A DNA stretch of 64,000 nt from Mycolicibacterium cosmeticum (GCA_016197365.1 JACPVS010000009.1:186001-250000), one strand, 5' to 3'. Counted from the stretch's first letter, positions 1 through 9,836 are shown. Notes: a model not told the origin generated them from the sequence alone. Translations and numbers: made by a program.

Positions 1-1746
1 CATGCCGGCGAAGGTGATCCAGTAGTGGTCGTCGTAGTAGCAGCCGCACGCCGGGTTGATCTGCTGGGCGGTGCCCGTCTTGCCCGCGATCTGATAGCCG
101 TCGACCGCGGCCGCCGAACCGGTGCCCTGCTGGATGCCGCGCGGATCCTTCTGCACGACGGCGCGCAGCATGTTGCGCACGGTCTGCGCGGTCTGCGGCG
201 AGACCACGCGGATGCCTTCGGGTTTCGGCTCGTCGGCCCGGCTGCCGTCGGCGGCGATGATCGACTTGATGATCCGCGGCGGGATCCGCACCCCGTCATT
301 GGCCACCGCCTGGTACATGCCGGTCATCTGCAGCAGCGTCATCGAAAGACCCTGGCCGATGGGCAGGTTCGCGAACGAGCTGCCCGACCATTGATCGATG
401 GGCGGCACCAGACCGGAGCTCTCACCGGGCAGGCCGACGTTGGAGCGTTGCCCCAGGCCGAACTTGCCCAGCATGTCGTAGAAGCGTTCGGGCCCGACCC
501 GCTGGGCGAGCATCAGGGTGCCGACGTTGGACGACTTTCCGAACACCCCCGTCGCGGTGTAGGGCATCACGCCGTGCGGCCACGCGTCGCGGACGGTGAC
601 ACCGCCCATGTCGATGGAGCCCGGAACCTGCAGCACCTCATCGGGATTGGTCAGACCCAGTTCGATCGCGGTGGCGGCGGTGACGATCTTGTTGACCGAT
701 CCGGGCTCGAACGGTGAGGACACCGAGGTGTTGCCCATCTGGCGGTCGCCCTGGCGGCCAAGGTCCTGGCTGGGGTCGAACGTGTTGTCGTTCGACATCG
801 CCAGCACTTCACCGGTTTTCGCGTCCAGCACCACAGCCGAGACATTGCTCGCCCCGGACGCTTCCTTGGCCTGCTCCACCTGCTGCTGGACGTAGAACTG
901 GATGTCGTCGTCGAGTGTGAGCTGCACCGAGGAGCCGTTGACGGCGTCGTGACGGTTGCGCATGGAGCCCGGGATCATCACACCGTCGGAGCCGCGGTCG
1001 TAGGTGACCGATCCGTCGTTGCCGGCCAGCTTGGCGTCATAGGAGTCTTCCAGCCCGAGCAGGCCGTGTCCGTCCCAGTCGATGCCACCGACGATGTTGG
1101 CGGCCAGTGAGCCGCCCGGGTACTGGCGGATGTCCTGGCGTTCGGTGCCGACCTCACGGAACTTCGTGGTGATCGCATCGGCGACGGCCGGGTCCACCGC
1201 GCGGGCCAGGTAGACGAACGAGTCCTTGCCGCTGAGCTTCTTGAGCAGGGTCGACGAGTCGGGCTTGTTGTTCAGCCGGGTGGCCACCTCGGTCGCGATG
1301 GCGCGCAGCCGCTGATCGGGGTCGGGCGCGTCCGGGTCGGCCGCCTTGGCCTCCTCCAACATCCTTCGCACCTTGACCGGCTGGAAGGTCAGCGCGCGGG
1401 CTTCGATGGTGAACGCCAGCTTGTCGAAGTTGCGGTCGACGATGCTGCCGCGCACCGCCTTCTGCACATCGGTGACTTTCAGCTGGCCGAGCGCTTCGGC
1501 GCGCAGGCCGGCGGCGTTGGAGATCTGCAGATTGAACAGCTGCGCTGCGGCGACCACCAGCACCAGGAAGATGACGACATTGCCGAGCCGGTGCCGGAAC
1601 ACGAAAGACGAACTGCGCAAACCGGTCTCACCGCCGGATTTCATGGGTTGCCGGACGCGCCGTTCGGTGGCCGAATGTTCGTGGGTGGATGTTGCGGGGG
1701 TGCGTCGCCGGACAGGCTGCGCGGGCTTCTTCTTGCGGCCGATCAT
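1..1746 (-). CDS. pbpB: Septal peptidoglycan transpeptidase PbpB (FtsI), 3' part outside window
   Basis: Class B penicillin-binding protein that cross-links septal peptidoglycan in the divisome. The minus-strand frame is open from an ATG at 1746 to the window edge (582 codons), so the C-terminus is missing. A basic cytoplasmic tail is followed by one membrane segment (about residues 47-65, VVIFLVLVVAAAQLF), a PBP dimerisation region and the transpeptidase domain. The three active-site motifs are visible: SVNK within FEPGSVNK, SSN within GKSSNVG, and KTGTA near the window edge, followed by a Cys pair (PACGCYY). Its ATG overlaps the ftsL stop as ATGA, so the two are probably translationally coupled. 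Identity is certain from motifs and dcw position; only the extent is incomplete. Confidence 0.96.
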   Translation of the reverse strand, partial: MIGRKKKPAQPVRRRTPATSTHEHSATERRVRQPMKSGGETGLRSSSFVFRHRLGNVVIFLVLVVAAAQLFNLQISNAAGLRAEALGQLKVTDVQKAVRGSIVDRNFDKLAFTIEARALTFQPVKVRRMLEEAKAADPDAPDPDQRLRAIATEVATRLNNKPDSSTLLKKLSGKDSFVYLARAVDPAVADAITTKFREVGTERQDIRQYPGGSLAANIVGGIDWDGHGLLGLEDSYDAKLAGNDGSVTYDRGSDGVMIPGSMRNRHDAVNGSSVQLTLDDDIQFYVQQQVEQAKEASGASNVSAVVLDAKTGEVLAMSNDNTFDPSQDLGRQGDRQMGNTSVSSPFEPGSVNKIVTAATAIELGLTNPDEVLQVPGSIDMGGVTVRDAWPHGVMPYTATGVFGKSSNVGTLMLAQRVGPERFYDMLGKFGLGQRSNVGLPGESSGLVPPIDQWSGSSFANLPIGQGLSMTLLQMTGMYQAVANDGVRIPPRIIKSIIAADGSRADEPKPEGIRVVSPQTAQTVRNMLRAVVQKDPRGIQQGTGSAAAVDGYQIAGKTGTAQQINPACGCYYDDHYWITFAGM

Positions 1747-2780
1747 GCCGGTGCGCCCAGAGGCGCGGCGGTCGACGGCTGCTCGACGCCGCCGACCGGG
1801 CCGGGCTGTGCCGGAAGCGCCGGAGTGGCCAGGTGCGGGGCCCCGTCAACCGGCACCGCCTCCGGTGCGGGCGCAGCAGGCACCGGAAGTACGGCTGCGG
1901 GCGGGATGACAACAGGCGGGAGGGTCACCGGCGGGAGGCTCGCGGCTGGTACGCCCGCGAGCGGGAGCACTGGTGCCACAGGCATATTGCCGGGGATCCG
2001 GACGACGACCTCACGTGGGTCCACCACCCGCGGTCCGGGCGGGGCGGCCGGCGTGGGACGGGCCGGGGCAGGCCCTGAAGTCACCGGGTTGTCGTCGGGC
2101 AGCGGTGTGTTCAGCGGTGGCGGCGGAACACCCTCGGCAGGCTTCGGCGTACCCACCACCATCCAGTTCCCGGTCGGGTCCTGCACCAGGTGGGCGGTGT
2201 CGCGGGACGGGATCATGCCCAGGTTGCGCGCGGCCTCGGCCAGCGCCGGGGCGGCCTGCGCCTCCAGCACATCGCGCTCCAGGGCTTCCTTCTGTTGCAG
2301 CAGAGCCTGATTCAGCTGGCGGGCATGACCCAGCTGGTAGGAACGTTCGGCGGCGTCGGTGGACAGCCACAACGTCATGCCGAGACCGACGCCCAGTGCG
2401 CCGATCACCAGCACCACGAACGGCACCCGGGACACCATGGCCCGCGGATTCAACTCGATCGAGGCCAGCCGGGTGATCAGCCGTTCCCGCAGCGGGATCC
2501 GAACAATCTTGGGGGCCTTGGCCTTCCGGGCCTTGGCTCGCGCCTTGGCCTGCTTGGCACTCTTGGCCATGGTCGGCGCGGGTGCCGACCGTGGGATGGG
2601 ACTGGTCTGCGGCGCCGACCGCTGCGGCCGATGGGTGCGCGGCTCGGCGGCCGGGCGACGCGGGCTGCGCCGGCGGGCCTGCGGTTCGGGCTGCCGCTTG
2701 GCGGCCTGCGCCTTCTTCTTCGGGTTGCCGCGCCGGCGCTCCTCGGCGCTGCGCACCGGTTCGGATCGCTTGACCTTCAT
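1743..2780 (-). CDS. ftsL: Divisome bitopic protein FtsL-like
   Basis: A 345-residue FtsL-type protein between rsmH and pbpB. The layout is a long basic Lys/Arg/Ala-rich cytoplasmic part (1-115), one membrane helix (about 119-140), a short coiled-coil-prone stretch (about 143-180, [20 protein letters not shown]), a conserved RNLGMIP segment, and a Pro/Ala/Val-rich extracytoplasmic tail (about 205-345). FtsL family members stabilise the FtsB/FtsQ/FtsW-FtsI complex. The basic N-terminus and proline-rich C-terminus are typical of mycobacterial orthologues (Rv2164c-like). Sequence similarity to enteric FtsL is low, so the name rests on topology and operon position. Both gene boundaries are ATGA overlaps. 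Confidence 0.85.
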   Translation of the reverse strand: MKVKRSEPVRSAEERRRGNPKKKAQAAKRQPEPQARRRSPRRPAAEPRTHRPQRSAPQTSPIPRSAPAPTMAKSAKQAKARAKARKAKAPKIVRIPLRERLITRLASIELNPRAMVSRVPFVVLVIGALGVGLGMTLWLSTDAAERSYQLGHARQLNQALLQQKEALERDVLEAQAAPALAEAARNLGMIPSRDTAHLVQDPTGNWMVVGTPKPAEGVPPPPLNTPLPDDNPVTSGPAPARPTPAAPPGPRVVDPREVVVRIPGNMPVAPVLPLAGVPAASLPPVTLPPVVIPPAAVLPVPAAPAPEAVPVDGAPHLATPALPAQPGPVGGVEQPSTAAPLGAPA

Positions 2781-3769
2781 GAGTCATCCTTTCCGGCAAC
2801 CTTTTCCAGACCGCGCAAGCGCACCGATGCGCTGCGCGGGTTACGTTCGATCTCCTCGGCGTCGGCCTGCTCGGCGCCGCGGGTCAGCGTGACGAACTCG
2901 GCTTCGTAGCCGGGGAGTTCGACGGGCAGACCGGGAGGGGTTCGGGACTGGATCGCAGTGGCGAACAGCCGCTTGACGATCCGATCCTCCAGAGACTGGT
3001 AGGCCATCACCGCGATCCGGCCGCCGCCGGAGAGCGCGTCCATCGCCGCGGGTATGGCGGCGCTGAGCGACTCGAGTTCGGCGTTGACGGCGACCCGCAG
3101 CGCCTGAAACGTGCGTTTGGCCGGGTGACCGCCGGTGCGCCGGGTGGCGGCAGGGATCGCCTCGTACAAAAGCTCGACGAGTTCGCCCGTCGTGCGCAGC
3201 GGTTCCTTCTCGCGGCGGCGCACGACCCGGCCGGCGATGCGGCCGGCGAACTTCTCCTCGCCGTACTCGCGCAGCACGCGCGCGATCGCCTTCTCGTCGT
3301 AGGTGTTGAGGATGTCGGCGGCGGTGAGCGGCGCGTCGGGATCCATCCGCATGTCCAGCGGGGCGTCCTGCGCGTAGGAAAAGCCACGGTCGGCCCGATC
3401 CAGCTGCATCGACGAGACGCCGAGATCGAACAGCACCGCGTCGACCTCCGCTTCGGCGCGGTCGTCCCAGTAGCCGTCGTAGCGGGTCCGGACGAATGTC
3501 ATCCGGTCACCGAAGCGCTCGAGGCGGCTGGTGGCGATGGCCAGCGCGTTCGGGTCGCGATCCAGTCCCACCACGCGCAGTCCCGGGAAATCGGTGAGGA
3601 ACCGCTCGGAATGCCCGCCCGCGCCGAGCGTTGCGTCCACCAGGATGGCGCCACGGCCGTCGGCGTGCCTGCGGGTCAATGCGGGGGCGAGCAGTTCGAC
3701 GCAGCGGTCGATCAGAACGGGGATGTGGCCGTGAGCGGCGCTGTCATCAGGCATGCGGTTGTCGGACAC
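2777..3769 (-). CDS. rsmH: 16S rRNA (cytosine1402-N4)-methyltransferase RsmH (MraW)
   Basis: SAM-dependent methyltransferase acting on C1402 of 16S rRNA. Recognisable family motifs are HIPVL near the start, [14 protein letters not shown] (SAM loop), [49 protein letters not shown], and SLEDRIVK. I placed the start at GTG 3769 (330 residues) because GGAGGG lies about 6 bases upstream. The frame continues upstream in ORF with a segment ([18 protein letters not shown]) that resembles the annotated N-terminus of M. tuberculosis Rv2165c, so a start near ATG 3919 overlapping mraZ is an alternative. That same DNA holds the mraW-type RNA hairpin, which may explain the conservation without translation. 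The stop overlaps ftsL as ATGA. Confidence 0.93.
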   Translation of the reverse strand: MSDNRMPDDSAAHGHIPVLIDRCVELLAPALTRRHADGRGAILVDATLGAGGHSERFLTDFPGLRVVGLDRDPNALAIATSRLERFGDRMTFVRTRYDGYWDDRAEAEVDAVLFDLGVSSMQLDRADRGFSYAQDAPLDMRMDPDAPLTAADILNTYDEKAIARVLREYGEEKFAGRIAGRVVRRREKEPLRTTGELVELLYEAIPAATRRTGGHPAKRTFQALRVAVNAELESLSAAIPAAMDALSGGGRIAVMAYQSLEDRIVKRLFATAIQSRTPPGLPVELPGYEAEFVTLTRGAEQADAEEIERNPRSASVRLRGLEKVAGKDDS

Positions 3770-3832
3770 CTGGACCCTCCGGCGCTGGAGATGGTGAGCC
3801 CGTGGCGCGAGGTCTCTGACCGAAGTGACGGA

Positions 3833-3857
3833 CCTGGCGTCGGGGAAGTACGCCAGG
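3833..3857 (-). ncRNA. mraW RNA motif (5' leader hairpin of rsmH)
   Basis: In the mraZ-rsmH gap, minus strand, CCTGGCGT and ACGCCAGG form a perfect 8-bp stem around the 9-base loop ACTTCCCCG. The hairpin ends about 64 bases before the GTG of rsmH. The mraW motif is a known actinobacterial structured RNA, a single hairpin with a conserved terminal loop in front of mraW genes. Position and form match; the match of the loop to the published consensus is from memory. Confidence 0.75.
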
Positions 3858-3893
3858 GCCGGTTCGGGCAGAGGCCACGCTGCACGGGCAAGA

Positions 3894-4328
3894 TCAGATG
3901 AGGTCGTGAAGAGCTTCATCGGAAGCCGCTGAGAAGTTCTCTTCGTGGGTGTTCTGGTATTCCTGCCAGGCCTGGGCATCCCAGATCTCCAGGAACTTGA
4001 TGTTGCCGATCACCACGCATTCCTTGCTCAGGCTCGCGTAGCGCCGGTGGTCGACCGACAGGGTGATGCGGCCTTGCGCGTCGGGATGCTGTTCATCGGT
4101 GGCCGCCGCGAGGTTTCGAAGGTAGGCGCGGGCTTCCGGATTGCCGCGCTGAGCCTTCTCGTACTTCTCGGTGATCATCGTTTCGAACTCGGCCCGCGGG
4201 TACACGGCAAGGCTGTGGTCTTGGCTCTTGGTGACCATCAACCCCCCTGCCAGTGCGTCGCGGAACTTGGCGGGCAACGTCAGTCGCCCCTTGTCATCGA
4301 GCTTGGGCGTGTAGGTACCGAGAAACAT
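3894..4328 (-). CDS. mraZ: Transcriptional regulator MraZ
   Basis: AbrB-fold DNA-binding protein and autorepressor of the dcw operon. The 144-residue product starts [23 protein letters not shown] and contains two MraZ repeats, each with a DxKGR/DxQGR loop (DDKGRLTLP and DAQGRITLS). The ATG at 4328 was chosen because GGGAGGTGA lies about 5 bases upstream and because the family begins exactly there; in-frame upstream codons cover the leader and operator. It is the first gene of the leftward operon mraZ-rsmH-ftsL-pbpB and lies downstream of its own probable operator at 4375-4419. Confidence 0.95.
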   Translation of the reverse strand: MFLGTYTPKLDDKGRLTLPAKFRDALAGGLMVTKSQDHSLAVYPRAEFETMITEKYEKAQRGNPEARAYLRNLAAATDEQHPDAQGRITLSVDHRRYASLSKECVVIGNIKFLEIWDAQAWQEYQNTHEENFSAASDEALHDLI

Positions 4329-4374
4329 CCCGTCACCTCCCACCACCCCGGAGCCCCAGGCCGCTCCGTTGTCA

Positions 4375-4419
4375 GCCACTTTACCCCACAATCCCCCACC
4401 CGGCGCCATTTGCTGCCAC
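4375..4419 (-). promoter_or_regulatory. MraZ operator with overlapping -10 of the dcw promoter
   Basis: Read on the minus strand, five 5-base boxes recur at an exact 10-bp period: GTGGC, ATGGC, GTGGG, GTGGG, GTGGC (plus-strand starts 4415, 4405, 4395, 4385, 4375). MraZ proteins are known to bind TGGG-type direct repeats spaced by 5 bases upstream of mraZ. A possible -10 (TAAAGT, plus-strand 4378-4383) lies inside the array, so bound MraZ would block RNA polymerase. Box recognition is by eye; the promoter is inferred. Confidence 0.7.
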
Positions 4420-4624
4420 TGAATTGGTGTCCTGCCCCACTGTGACCCCTTTCGACCGCCCCGAAGGGCCTGGAGTCACGTCACGAAGCGCCACCAGAGG
4501 GAAGAAAGGCGCAGTTCAGCCGCGCTCAGCAGGACGTACGCCGAGGTGGGGGAAAGTGGGGAGCACGGACGCCTTCCGCCCTGCCCACGCCCGTCGGTGC
4601 CGACACGCCGGGCGTACCCACGCA
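4420..4624. other. Intergenic region upstream of the dcw operon
   Basis: The gap between mraZ (start 4328) and the DUF3040 gene (stop 4672) is 343 bp. Apart from the MraZ boxes and the terminator described separately, this part shows no open frame with family resemblance and no RNA motif. One more GTGGG-like box is at 4436-4440, off the 10-bp register by one base. Confidence 0.6.
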
Positions 4625-4657
4625 CAAAAAAGGGGCAGTTCCTTACGGAACTGCCCC
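4625..4657 (-). terminator. Rho-independent terminator of the DUF3040 gene
   Basis: Minus strand: GGGGCAGTTCC, loop GTAA, GGAACTGCCCC (perfect 11-bp stem, plus-strand 4632-4657), followed directly by TTTTTT. It lies 15 bases past the DUF3040 stop and insulates the dcw promoter from upstream transcription. The U-tract is unusually good for a mycobacterium. Confidence 0.88.
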
Positions 4658-4671
4658 GGAGCCGCAACCGG

Positions 4672-5076
4672 TCATTCGTCGAAACGACGCCGGAAGCGAT
4701 CCTCCATCCGGCTGGTGAACGAACCGCCGCCGCTCTTACCGCGCTTCCCCCTGGCCGAACCGCCGGAAGGAGCCGACTTGTCCGGCCGGCCTGCCACCCG
4801 AGGTCCGGTGACAGCGAACACCACGCCACCGAACATCAACACGAAGCCGATGACCGACAGAACGGGGAAGCTGCCGATCATGGTGGCCTTGAACGCCACC
4901 CCCGACACCAGCAGGGCCAGACCGATCACGAACAGCGCCGCACCCTGTAGCCGACGGCGGGTGGACGGTGCACGAAGTGTGCCGCCCCGCACGCTGGACG
5001 CGAATTTGGGGTCCTCCGCATACAGCGCGCTCTCGATCTGGTCGAGCATGCGCTGCTCATGATCGGAGAGTGGCAT
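4672..5076 (-). CDS. DUF3040 family membrane protein (Rv2169c-like)
   Basis: A 134-residue protein starting MPLSDHEQRMLDQIESALYAEDPKFASSV, the hallmark N-terminal segment of the actinobacterial DUF3040 family. Two hydrophobic helices follow (about 45-66 and 70-92), then a basic, Gly/Ser-rich tail ending RMEDRFRRRFDE. The function is unknown; the charged N-terminus and tail are predicted cytoplasmic. The ATG at 5076 has GAGGAGGG about 5 bases upstream. It is transcribed alone, divergent from the acetyltransferase gene and closed by a strong terminator. Confidence 0.88.
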   Translation of the reverse strand: MPLSDHEQRMLDQIESALYAEDPKFASSVRGGTLRAPSTRRRLQGAALFVIGLALLVSGVAFKATMIGSFPVLSVIGFVLMFGGVVFAVTGPRVAGRPDKSAPSGGSARGKRGKSGGGSFTSRMEDRFRRRFDE

Positions 5077-5338
5077 CCGTCCCTCCTCAGGATCGATGCA
5101 GCGTCGTTGCAGCCGCGGCCAGTGTCTTCAAAGTCGATGACGCCCGCGAGTACGGACGCTTAATAACCATGATACGAGGTCGATTCGACCCGTACCACCT
5201 ACTTGACCGACGATTGTATGACGTCCGGCACGGAAACTCCGCGGCCACCACCGCAACCCTGCCCCGGAACGCCGCCCAGGCGGACCCGCATCCGATAATG
5301 GATGCGTTAGAACGCACGCATACCTCGAAGGGCACCCG

Positions 5339-5977
5339 TTGGCGACGTATCTGGTGGACCTGTCGCCTGCCGCCATGCAGCGGCGACTCGACGAGGCCCT
5401 GTCCGTCTACGTCGACGCGATGCGCTACCCGCGCGGCACCGAGAGCCAGCGCGCCTCGATGTGGCTGGAGCACAGCCGCCGTCCGGGGTGGAAGGGCGTC
5501 GCAGTCATCGAGTCAGCAGTCATCGAGTCAGCGGTTATCGACTCAGCAGCCGAACCCGACACTTCCGACCTGGAGTCCGGCACCCTCGTCGGCATCGCCT
5601 ACGGCTACTGCGGCGCACCCGATCAGTGGTGGCAGCAGCAGGTGCTGCAGGGCCTGCGGCGCGTCGGCGTCGAGGCCGCCCACGTCAACGCCCTGATGAA
5701 CAGCTATTTCGAACTCACCGAACTGCACATCGACCCACGCGCGCAGGGACGCGGTCTCGGCGAGGCGCTGGCCCGCCGGCTGTTGGCCGACCGCAGCGAA
5801 ACCCACGTCCTGCTCTCCACGCCCGAGATCAACGGCGAGTCCAACCGGGCCTGGCGGCTGTACCGCCGGCTGGGTTTCACCGACGTGATCCGCGACTACC
5901 ACTTCGCGGGCGACCCTCGCGCCTTCGCGATCCTGGGCCGGTCGCTGCCCCTCGACGGTCCCGGTCTGGCACGATGA
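5339..5977 (+). CDS. GNAT-family N-acetyltransferase (Rv2170-like)
   Basis: A 212-residue GCN5-related acetyltransferase. The acetyl-CoA pocket is recognisable as LTELHIDPRAQGRGLGEALARRLL (about 127-150, containing the Q/R-x-x-G-x-G/A loop) and the C-terminal NRAWRLYRRLGFTDV. The M. tuberculosis counterpart Rv2170 has been reported to acetylate isocitrate dehydrogenase and isoniazid (literature memory); the substrate here is not shown by sequence. The start is TTG 5339 with AAGGG about 6 bases upstream; GTG 5354 is an alternative. Residues 56-70 are a threefold VIESA-type repeat encoded by 15-bp tandem units, inserted before the core fold. It is followed closely by lppM. Confidence 0.85.
   Translation: MATYLVDLSPAAMQRRLDEALSVYVDAMRYPRGTESQRASMWLEHSRRPGWKGVAVIESAVIESAVIDSAAEPDTSDLESGTLVGIAYGYCGAPDQWWQQQVLQGLRRVGVEAAHVNALMNSYFELTELHIDPRAQGRGLGEALARRLLADRSETHVLLSTPEINGESNRAWRLYRRLGFTDVIRDYHFAGDPRAFAILGRSLPLDGPGLAR
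5504..5548 (+). repeat. 15-bp tandem repeat, three copies, inside the GNAT gene
   Basis: Three in-frame units: GTCATCGAGTCAGCA (5504), GTCATCGAGTCAGCG (5519) and GTTATCGACTCAGCA (5534). They encode VIESA-VIESA-VIDSA. Being a multiple of three, copy-number change would keep the frame. Confidence 0.95.
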
Positions 5978-5999
5978 CCGGGTGCTGCACCAGCTCGCC

Positions 6000-6674
6000 A
6001 TGACGAACCCGATGAGGTCGAGGCGCTTCCGGGCCCTGGTCCTGCTGCTGCTGATCCTGACTCCGCTGGCCGTCGGCTGCGTCCGGGTGCGGACGTCGAT
6101 CACCGTCTCCCCCGACGACCGGGTGTCCGGCCAGATCGTCGCGTCGGCCAAGGCCCGCAACTCCGATGACAAGGGCCCGCAGCTACTCAACACGCTGCCC
6201 TTCAGCAACAAGGTGGCCATTTCGCAGTACGACCGCGGCGACTACGTCGGTTCGCAGGCGGTGTTCTCCGATCTCACCTTTGCCGAGCTCCCGCAGCTGG
6301 CCAACATGAATCGCGACGCGGCCGGGGTCGACATCTCCCTGCGGCGCGCCGGGGAGCTGGTGATCCTGGAGGGCCGGGTCGACCTGACCACGCTCAGCGA
6401 CCCCGAGGCCGACGTGTCGATGAGCGTGTCGTTCCCCGGCGAGGTCACCTCGACGAACGGCGACCAGGTTTCCAGCGATGTCGTCGAATGGAAGCTCAAG
6501 CCCGGCGTCGTGACCACCATGAACGCTCAGGCGCGCTACACCGACCCGAGTGCGCGCTCCTTCACCGGAGCCGCCATCTGGCTCACCGTCGGGTCGTTCA
6601 TCGTGGCCGGGATCATCGGCGCGGTCGCCTGGGCGGCCCGTGACCAGTCCCCGAAGGTCGGCGACCCCAGCTGA
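6000..6674 (+). CDS. lppM: Lipoprotein LppM
   Basis: A 224-residue lipoprotein. The N-terminus has arginines, a leucine-rich h-region and the lipobox LAVGC (Cys27 counted from ATG 6000), so it should be lipidated at the cell envelope. The body (VRTSITVSPDDRVSGQIVASAK ... GDYVGSQAVFSDLTFAELPQLANM) matches LppM (Rv2171) closely in my memory. A second hydrophobic helix (about 190-212) lies near the C-terminus, followed by a short charged tail. LppM of M. tuberculosis has been linked to macrophage phagocytosis and phagosome trafficking. Start choice is open: GTG 5982, ATG 6000 and ATG 6012 all keep a workable signal peptide, and none has a clear ribosome site. Confidence 0.88.
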   Translation: MTNPMRSRRFRALVLLLLILTPLAVGCVRVRTSITVSPDDRVSGQIVASAKARNSDDKGPQLLNTLPFSNKVAISQYDRGDYVGSQAVFSDLTFAELPQLANMNRDAAGVDISLRRAGELVILEGRVDLTTLSDPEADVSMSVSFPGEVTSTNGDQVSSDVVEWKLKPGVVTTMNAQARYTDPSARSFTGAAIWLTVGSFIVAGIIGAVAWAARDQSPKVGDPS

Positions 6675-6729
6675 ACCAGCTGCCCGGCTCGGCCGTGCTG
6701 GCTACTACAAATTCGTACCGAAGCTCTAG

Positions 6730-7878
<1,149 letters not shown>

Positions 7879-7882
7879 GAGC

Positions 7883-9463
7883 ATGACCACCCCGACGGCG
7901 ATCGACCCCGCCCACGGCGGGCCGACCAGCGCCCTGCGCAGGCAGATGGCACGGCTGCTGTTGTTCGCGGCCTCGCCCGAGGCCGGTCCAGCCCGCCTGG
8001 GCTTCCTCGGCGCGGTGATGATCACCGCGGGTGGCCTGGGGGCCGGCAGCACGCGACTGCACGACCCGCTGCTGGAGTCGCTGCACCTGTCCTGGCTGCG
8101 GTTCGGGCATGGCCTGGTGCTGTCGTCGGTGCTGCTGTGGGGCGGTGTCGCGCTGATGCTGGTCGCGTGGCTGGGGTTGGGCCGGCGGGTGGTCGACCGG
8201 ACAGGTGGACGGCGGGCTGGAGCGCAGCGACCGGGGGGTGTGACCGAGTACACGATGCTGGCCACCACCGGCTTCTGGTTGACGCCGCTGTTGTTGAGCG
8301 TGCCGGTGTTCAGCCGCGACACGTATTCGTACCTGGCCCAGGGCGCGCTGCTGCGCGACGGCTTCGACCCCTACGTCGTGGGCCCCATCGACAATCCGAA
8401 CTCGTTGCTGGACAACGTCTCCCCCATCTGGACCACCACCACCGCGCCGTACGGACCCGCCTTCATCCTGGTCGCGAAATTCGTGACGATGATCGTCGGC
8501 AACCACGTGGTCGAGGGCACCATGCTGCTGCGGCTCTGCATGCTGCCCGGGCTGGCCCTGCTCATCTGGGCCGCGCCGCGGGTGGCGCGCCACGTCGGCG
8601 CCAACGGTGCGGTCGCGCTGTGGATCTGCGTGCTGAACCCGCTGGTGATCATCCATCTGATGGGCGGCGTGCACAACGAGATGCTGATGGTCGGGCTGAT
8701 GATGGCCGCCATCGCGTTGACCTTCGGCGGCCGCCCCATGTGGGGGGTGAGCCTGATCGCGATCGCCGTGGCGGTCAAGGCCACCGCCGGCATCGCGTTG
8801 CCGTTCATGGTGTGGGTGTGGATGCGGAAACTGCGCGACACCCGCGGCTACCGTCCGGTGCCGGCGTTCGCGGTGGCGACGGCGGCCTCGGCCGCGATCT
8901 TCGTGGCCGTGTTCGCCGTGCTGTCCTGGCTCGCCGGTGTCGGCCTGGGCTGGCTGACCGCGCTCGCCGGGTCGGTGAAGATCATCAATTGGCTGACCGT
9001 GCCGACGGCCACCGCGAACATCATCAACACCGTTGGCGGACTGTTCATCCCGGTCAACTTCTACGCCGTGCTGGACATCAGCCGGATCATGGGTGTCGCC
9101 GTCATCGCGATCGCGTTGCCGCTGTTGTGGTGGCGGTTCCGTCATGACGACCGGGAGGCGCTGACCGGTATCACCCTGGCGATGCTGGTGGTCGTGCTGT
9201 TCGTACCCGCCGCGCTGCCCTGGTACTACACCTGGCCGTTGGCGGTGCTCTCCGCACTGGCCCAGTCCCGGGCCGCGATCGCGCTCATCGCGGGGTTCTC
9301 GACGTGGATCATGGTGATCTTCAAACCCGATGGCTCACACGGCATGTACTCGTGGATCCACGTCGCGCTGGCCACGGCGTGCGCGTTCGGCGCATGGCGT
9401 TACCTGGCCAAGGCGCCGAAGGCAGCCGAACCTAGTAGGCCATCGCCTGAGCCCGCCGGATGA
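7883..9463 (+). CDS. mptA: Alpha-(1->6)-mannosyltransferase MptA
   Basis: Polytopic GT-C glycosyltransferase of 526 residues that elongates the alpha-1,6-mannan core of lipomannan on the periplasmic face, using polyprenyl-phosphate mannose (established for Rv2174). About a dozen hydrophobic helices are visible. The first extracytoplasmic loop carries SRDTYSYLAQGALLRDGFDPY, the acidic-residue loop typical of GT-C enzymes, and YGPAF follows. The ribosome site AGGAG overlaps the idsA2 stop. The 3' end runs convergently 32 bases into the 3' end of the Rv2175c-like gene on the other strand. Confidence 0.9.
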   Translation: MTTPTAIDPAHGGPTSALRRQMARLLLFAASPEAGPARLGFLGAVMITAGGLGAGSTRLHDPLLESLHLSWLRFGHGLVLSSVLLWGGVALMLVAWLGLGRRVVDRTGGRRAGAQRPGGVTEYTMLATTGFWLTPLLLSVPVFSRDTYSYLAQGALLRDGFDPYVVGPIDNPNSLLDNVSPIWTTTTAPYGPAFILVAKFVTMIVGNHVVEGTMLLRLCMLPGLALLIWAAPRVARHVGANGAVALWICVLNPLVIIHLMGGVHNEMLMVGLMMAAIALTFGGRPMWGVSLIAIAVAVKATAGIALPFMVWVWMRKLRDTRGYRPVPAFAVATAASAAIFVAVFAVLSWLAGVGLGWLTALAGSVKIINWLTVPTATANIINTVGGLFIPVNFYAVLDISRIMGVAVIAIALPLLWWRFRHDDREALTGITLAMLVVVLFVPAALPWYYTWPLAVLSALAQSRAAIALIAGFSTWIMVIFKPDGSHGMYSWIHVALATACAFGAWRYLAKAPKAAEPSRPSPEPAG

Positions 9464-9836
9464 CCTCGCGGGCCTGATGTGAGTGCAGCGCATCCACCGG
9501 GCGTGCGTTGGTCTGCCGGTCGGTGCTGCCGTCGCGGCTGATCGTCAGCGACGGATCAGGGGTGAAGAGCCACCGCACGATCTCCGTCTCGTGGTACCCG
9601 CCGTCGTGCAGCACCACGAGCAACCCCTGCAGCGTCTTCACGACGTGCCCGGTGTCGTCGAAGAAGATCTTCGGTACCACCACCGCACCCTTGCGCCGCA
9701 CGCCGACCAGATGGCCGTCGCGCAGCTGCTGATGCACCTTGGTCACCGTGATACCGAGGAGGGCCGACACCGCGGCCAGGTCATACACGGACTCGTCGGG
9801 GTCCAAGACATCGTCGGCCGCCGGAATACTGCTCAC
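9432..9836 (-). CDS. DNA-binding protein, PknL substrate (Rv2175c-like)
   Basis: A 134-residue protein with an N-terminal winged-helix/MerR-like segment (about 14-60: VYDLAAVSALLGITVTKVHQQLRDGHLVGVRR) and a C-terminal domain ending EVIRRAQAMAY. Rv2175c of M. tuberculosis binds DNA and is phosphorylated by PknL, which reduces binding (literature memory). The GTG start at 9836 has no ribosome site; TAGACT (plus-strand 9844-9849) ends 7 bases before it, so the transcript is probably leaderless. It is divergent from pknL with only 45 bases between the two starts, and its 3' end overlaps mptA by 32 bases. Confidence 0.88.
   Translation of the reverse strand: MSSIPAADDVLDPDESVYDLAAVSALLGITVTKVHQQLRDGHLVGVRRKGAVVVPKIFFDDTGHVVKTLQGLLVVLHDGGYHETEIVRWLFTPDPSLTISRDGSTDRQTNARPVDALHSHQAREVIRRAQAMAY

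Noticed and set aside
4476..4829. Minus-strand and plus-strand frames across the dcw upstream gap
   Set aside because: They run through the terminator and operator, have no ribosome site and no family resemblance.
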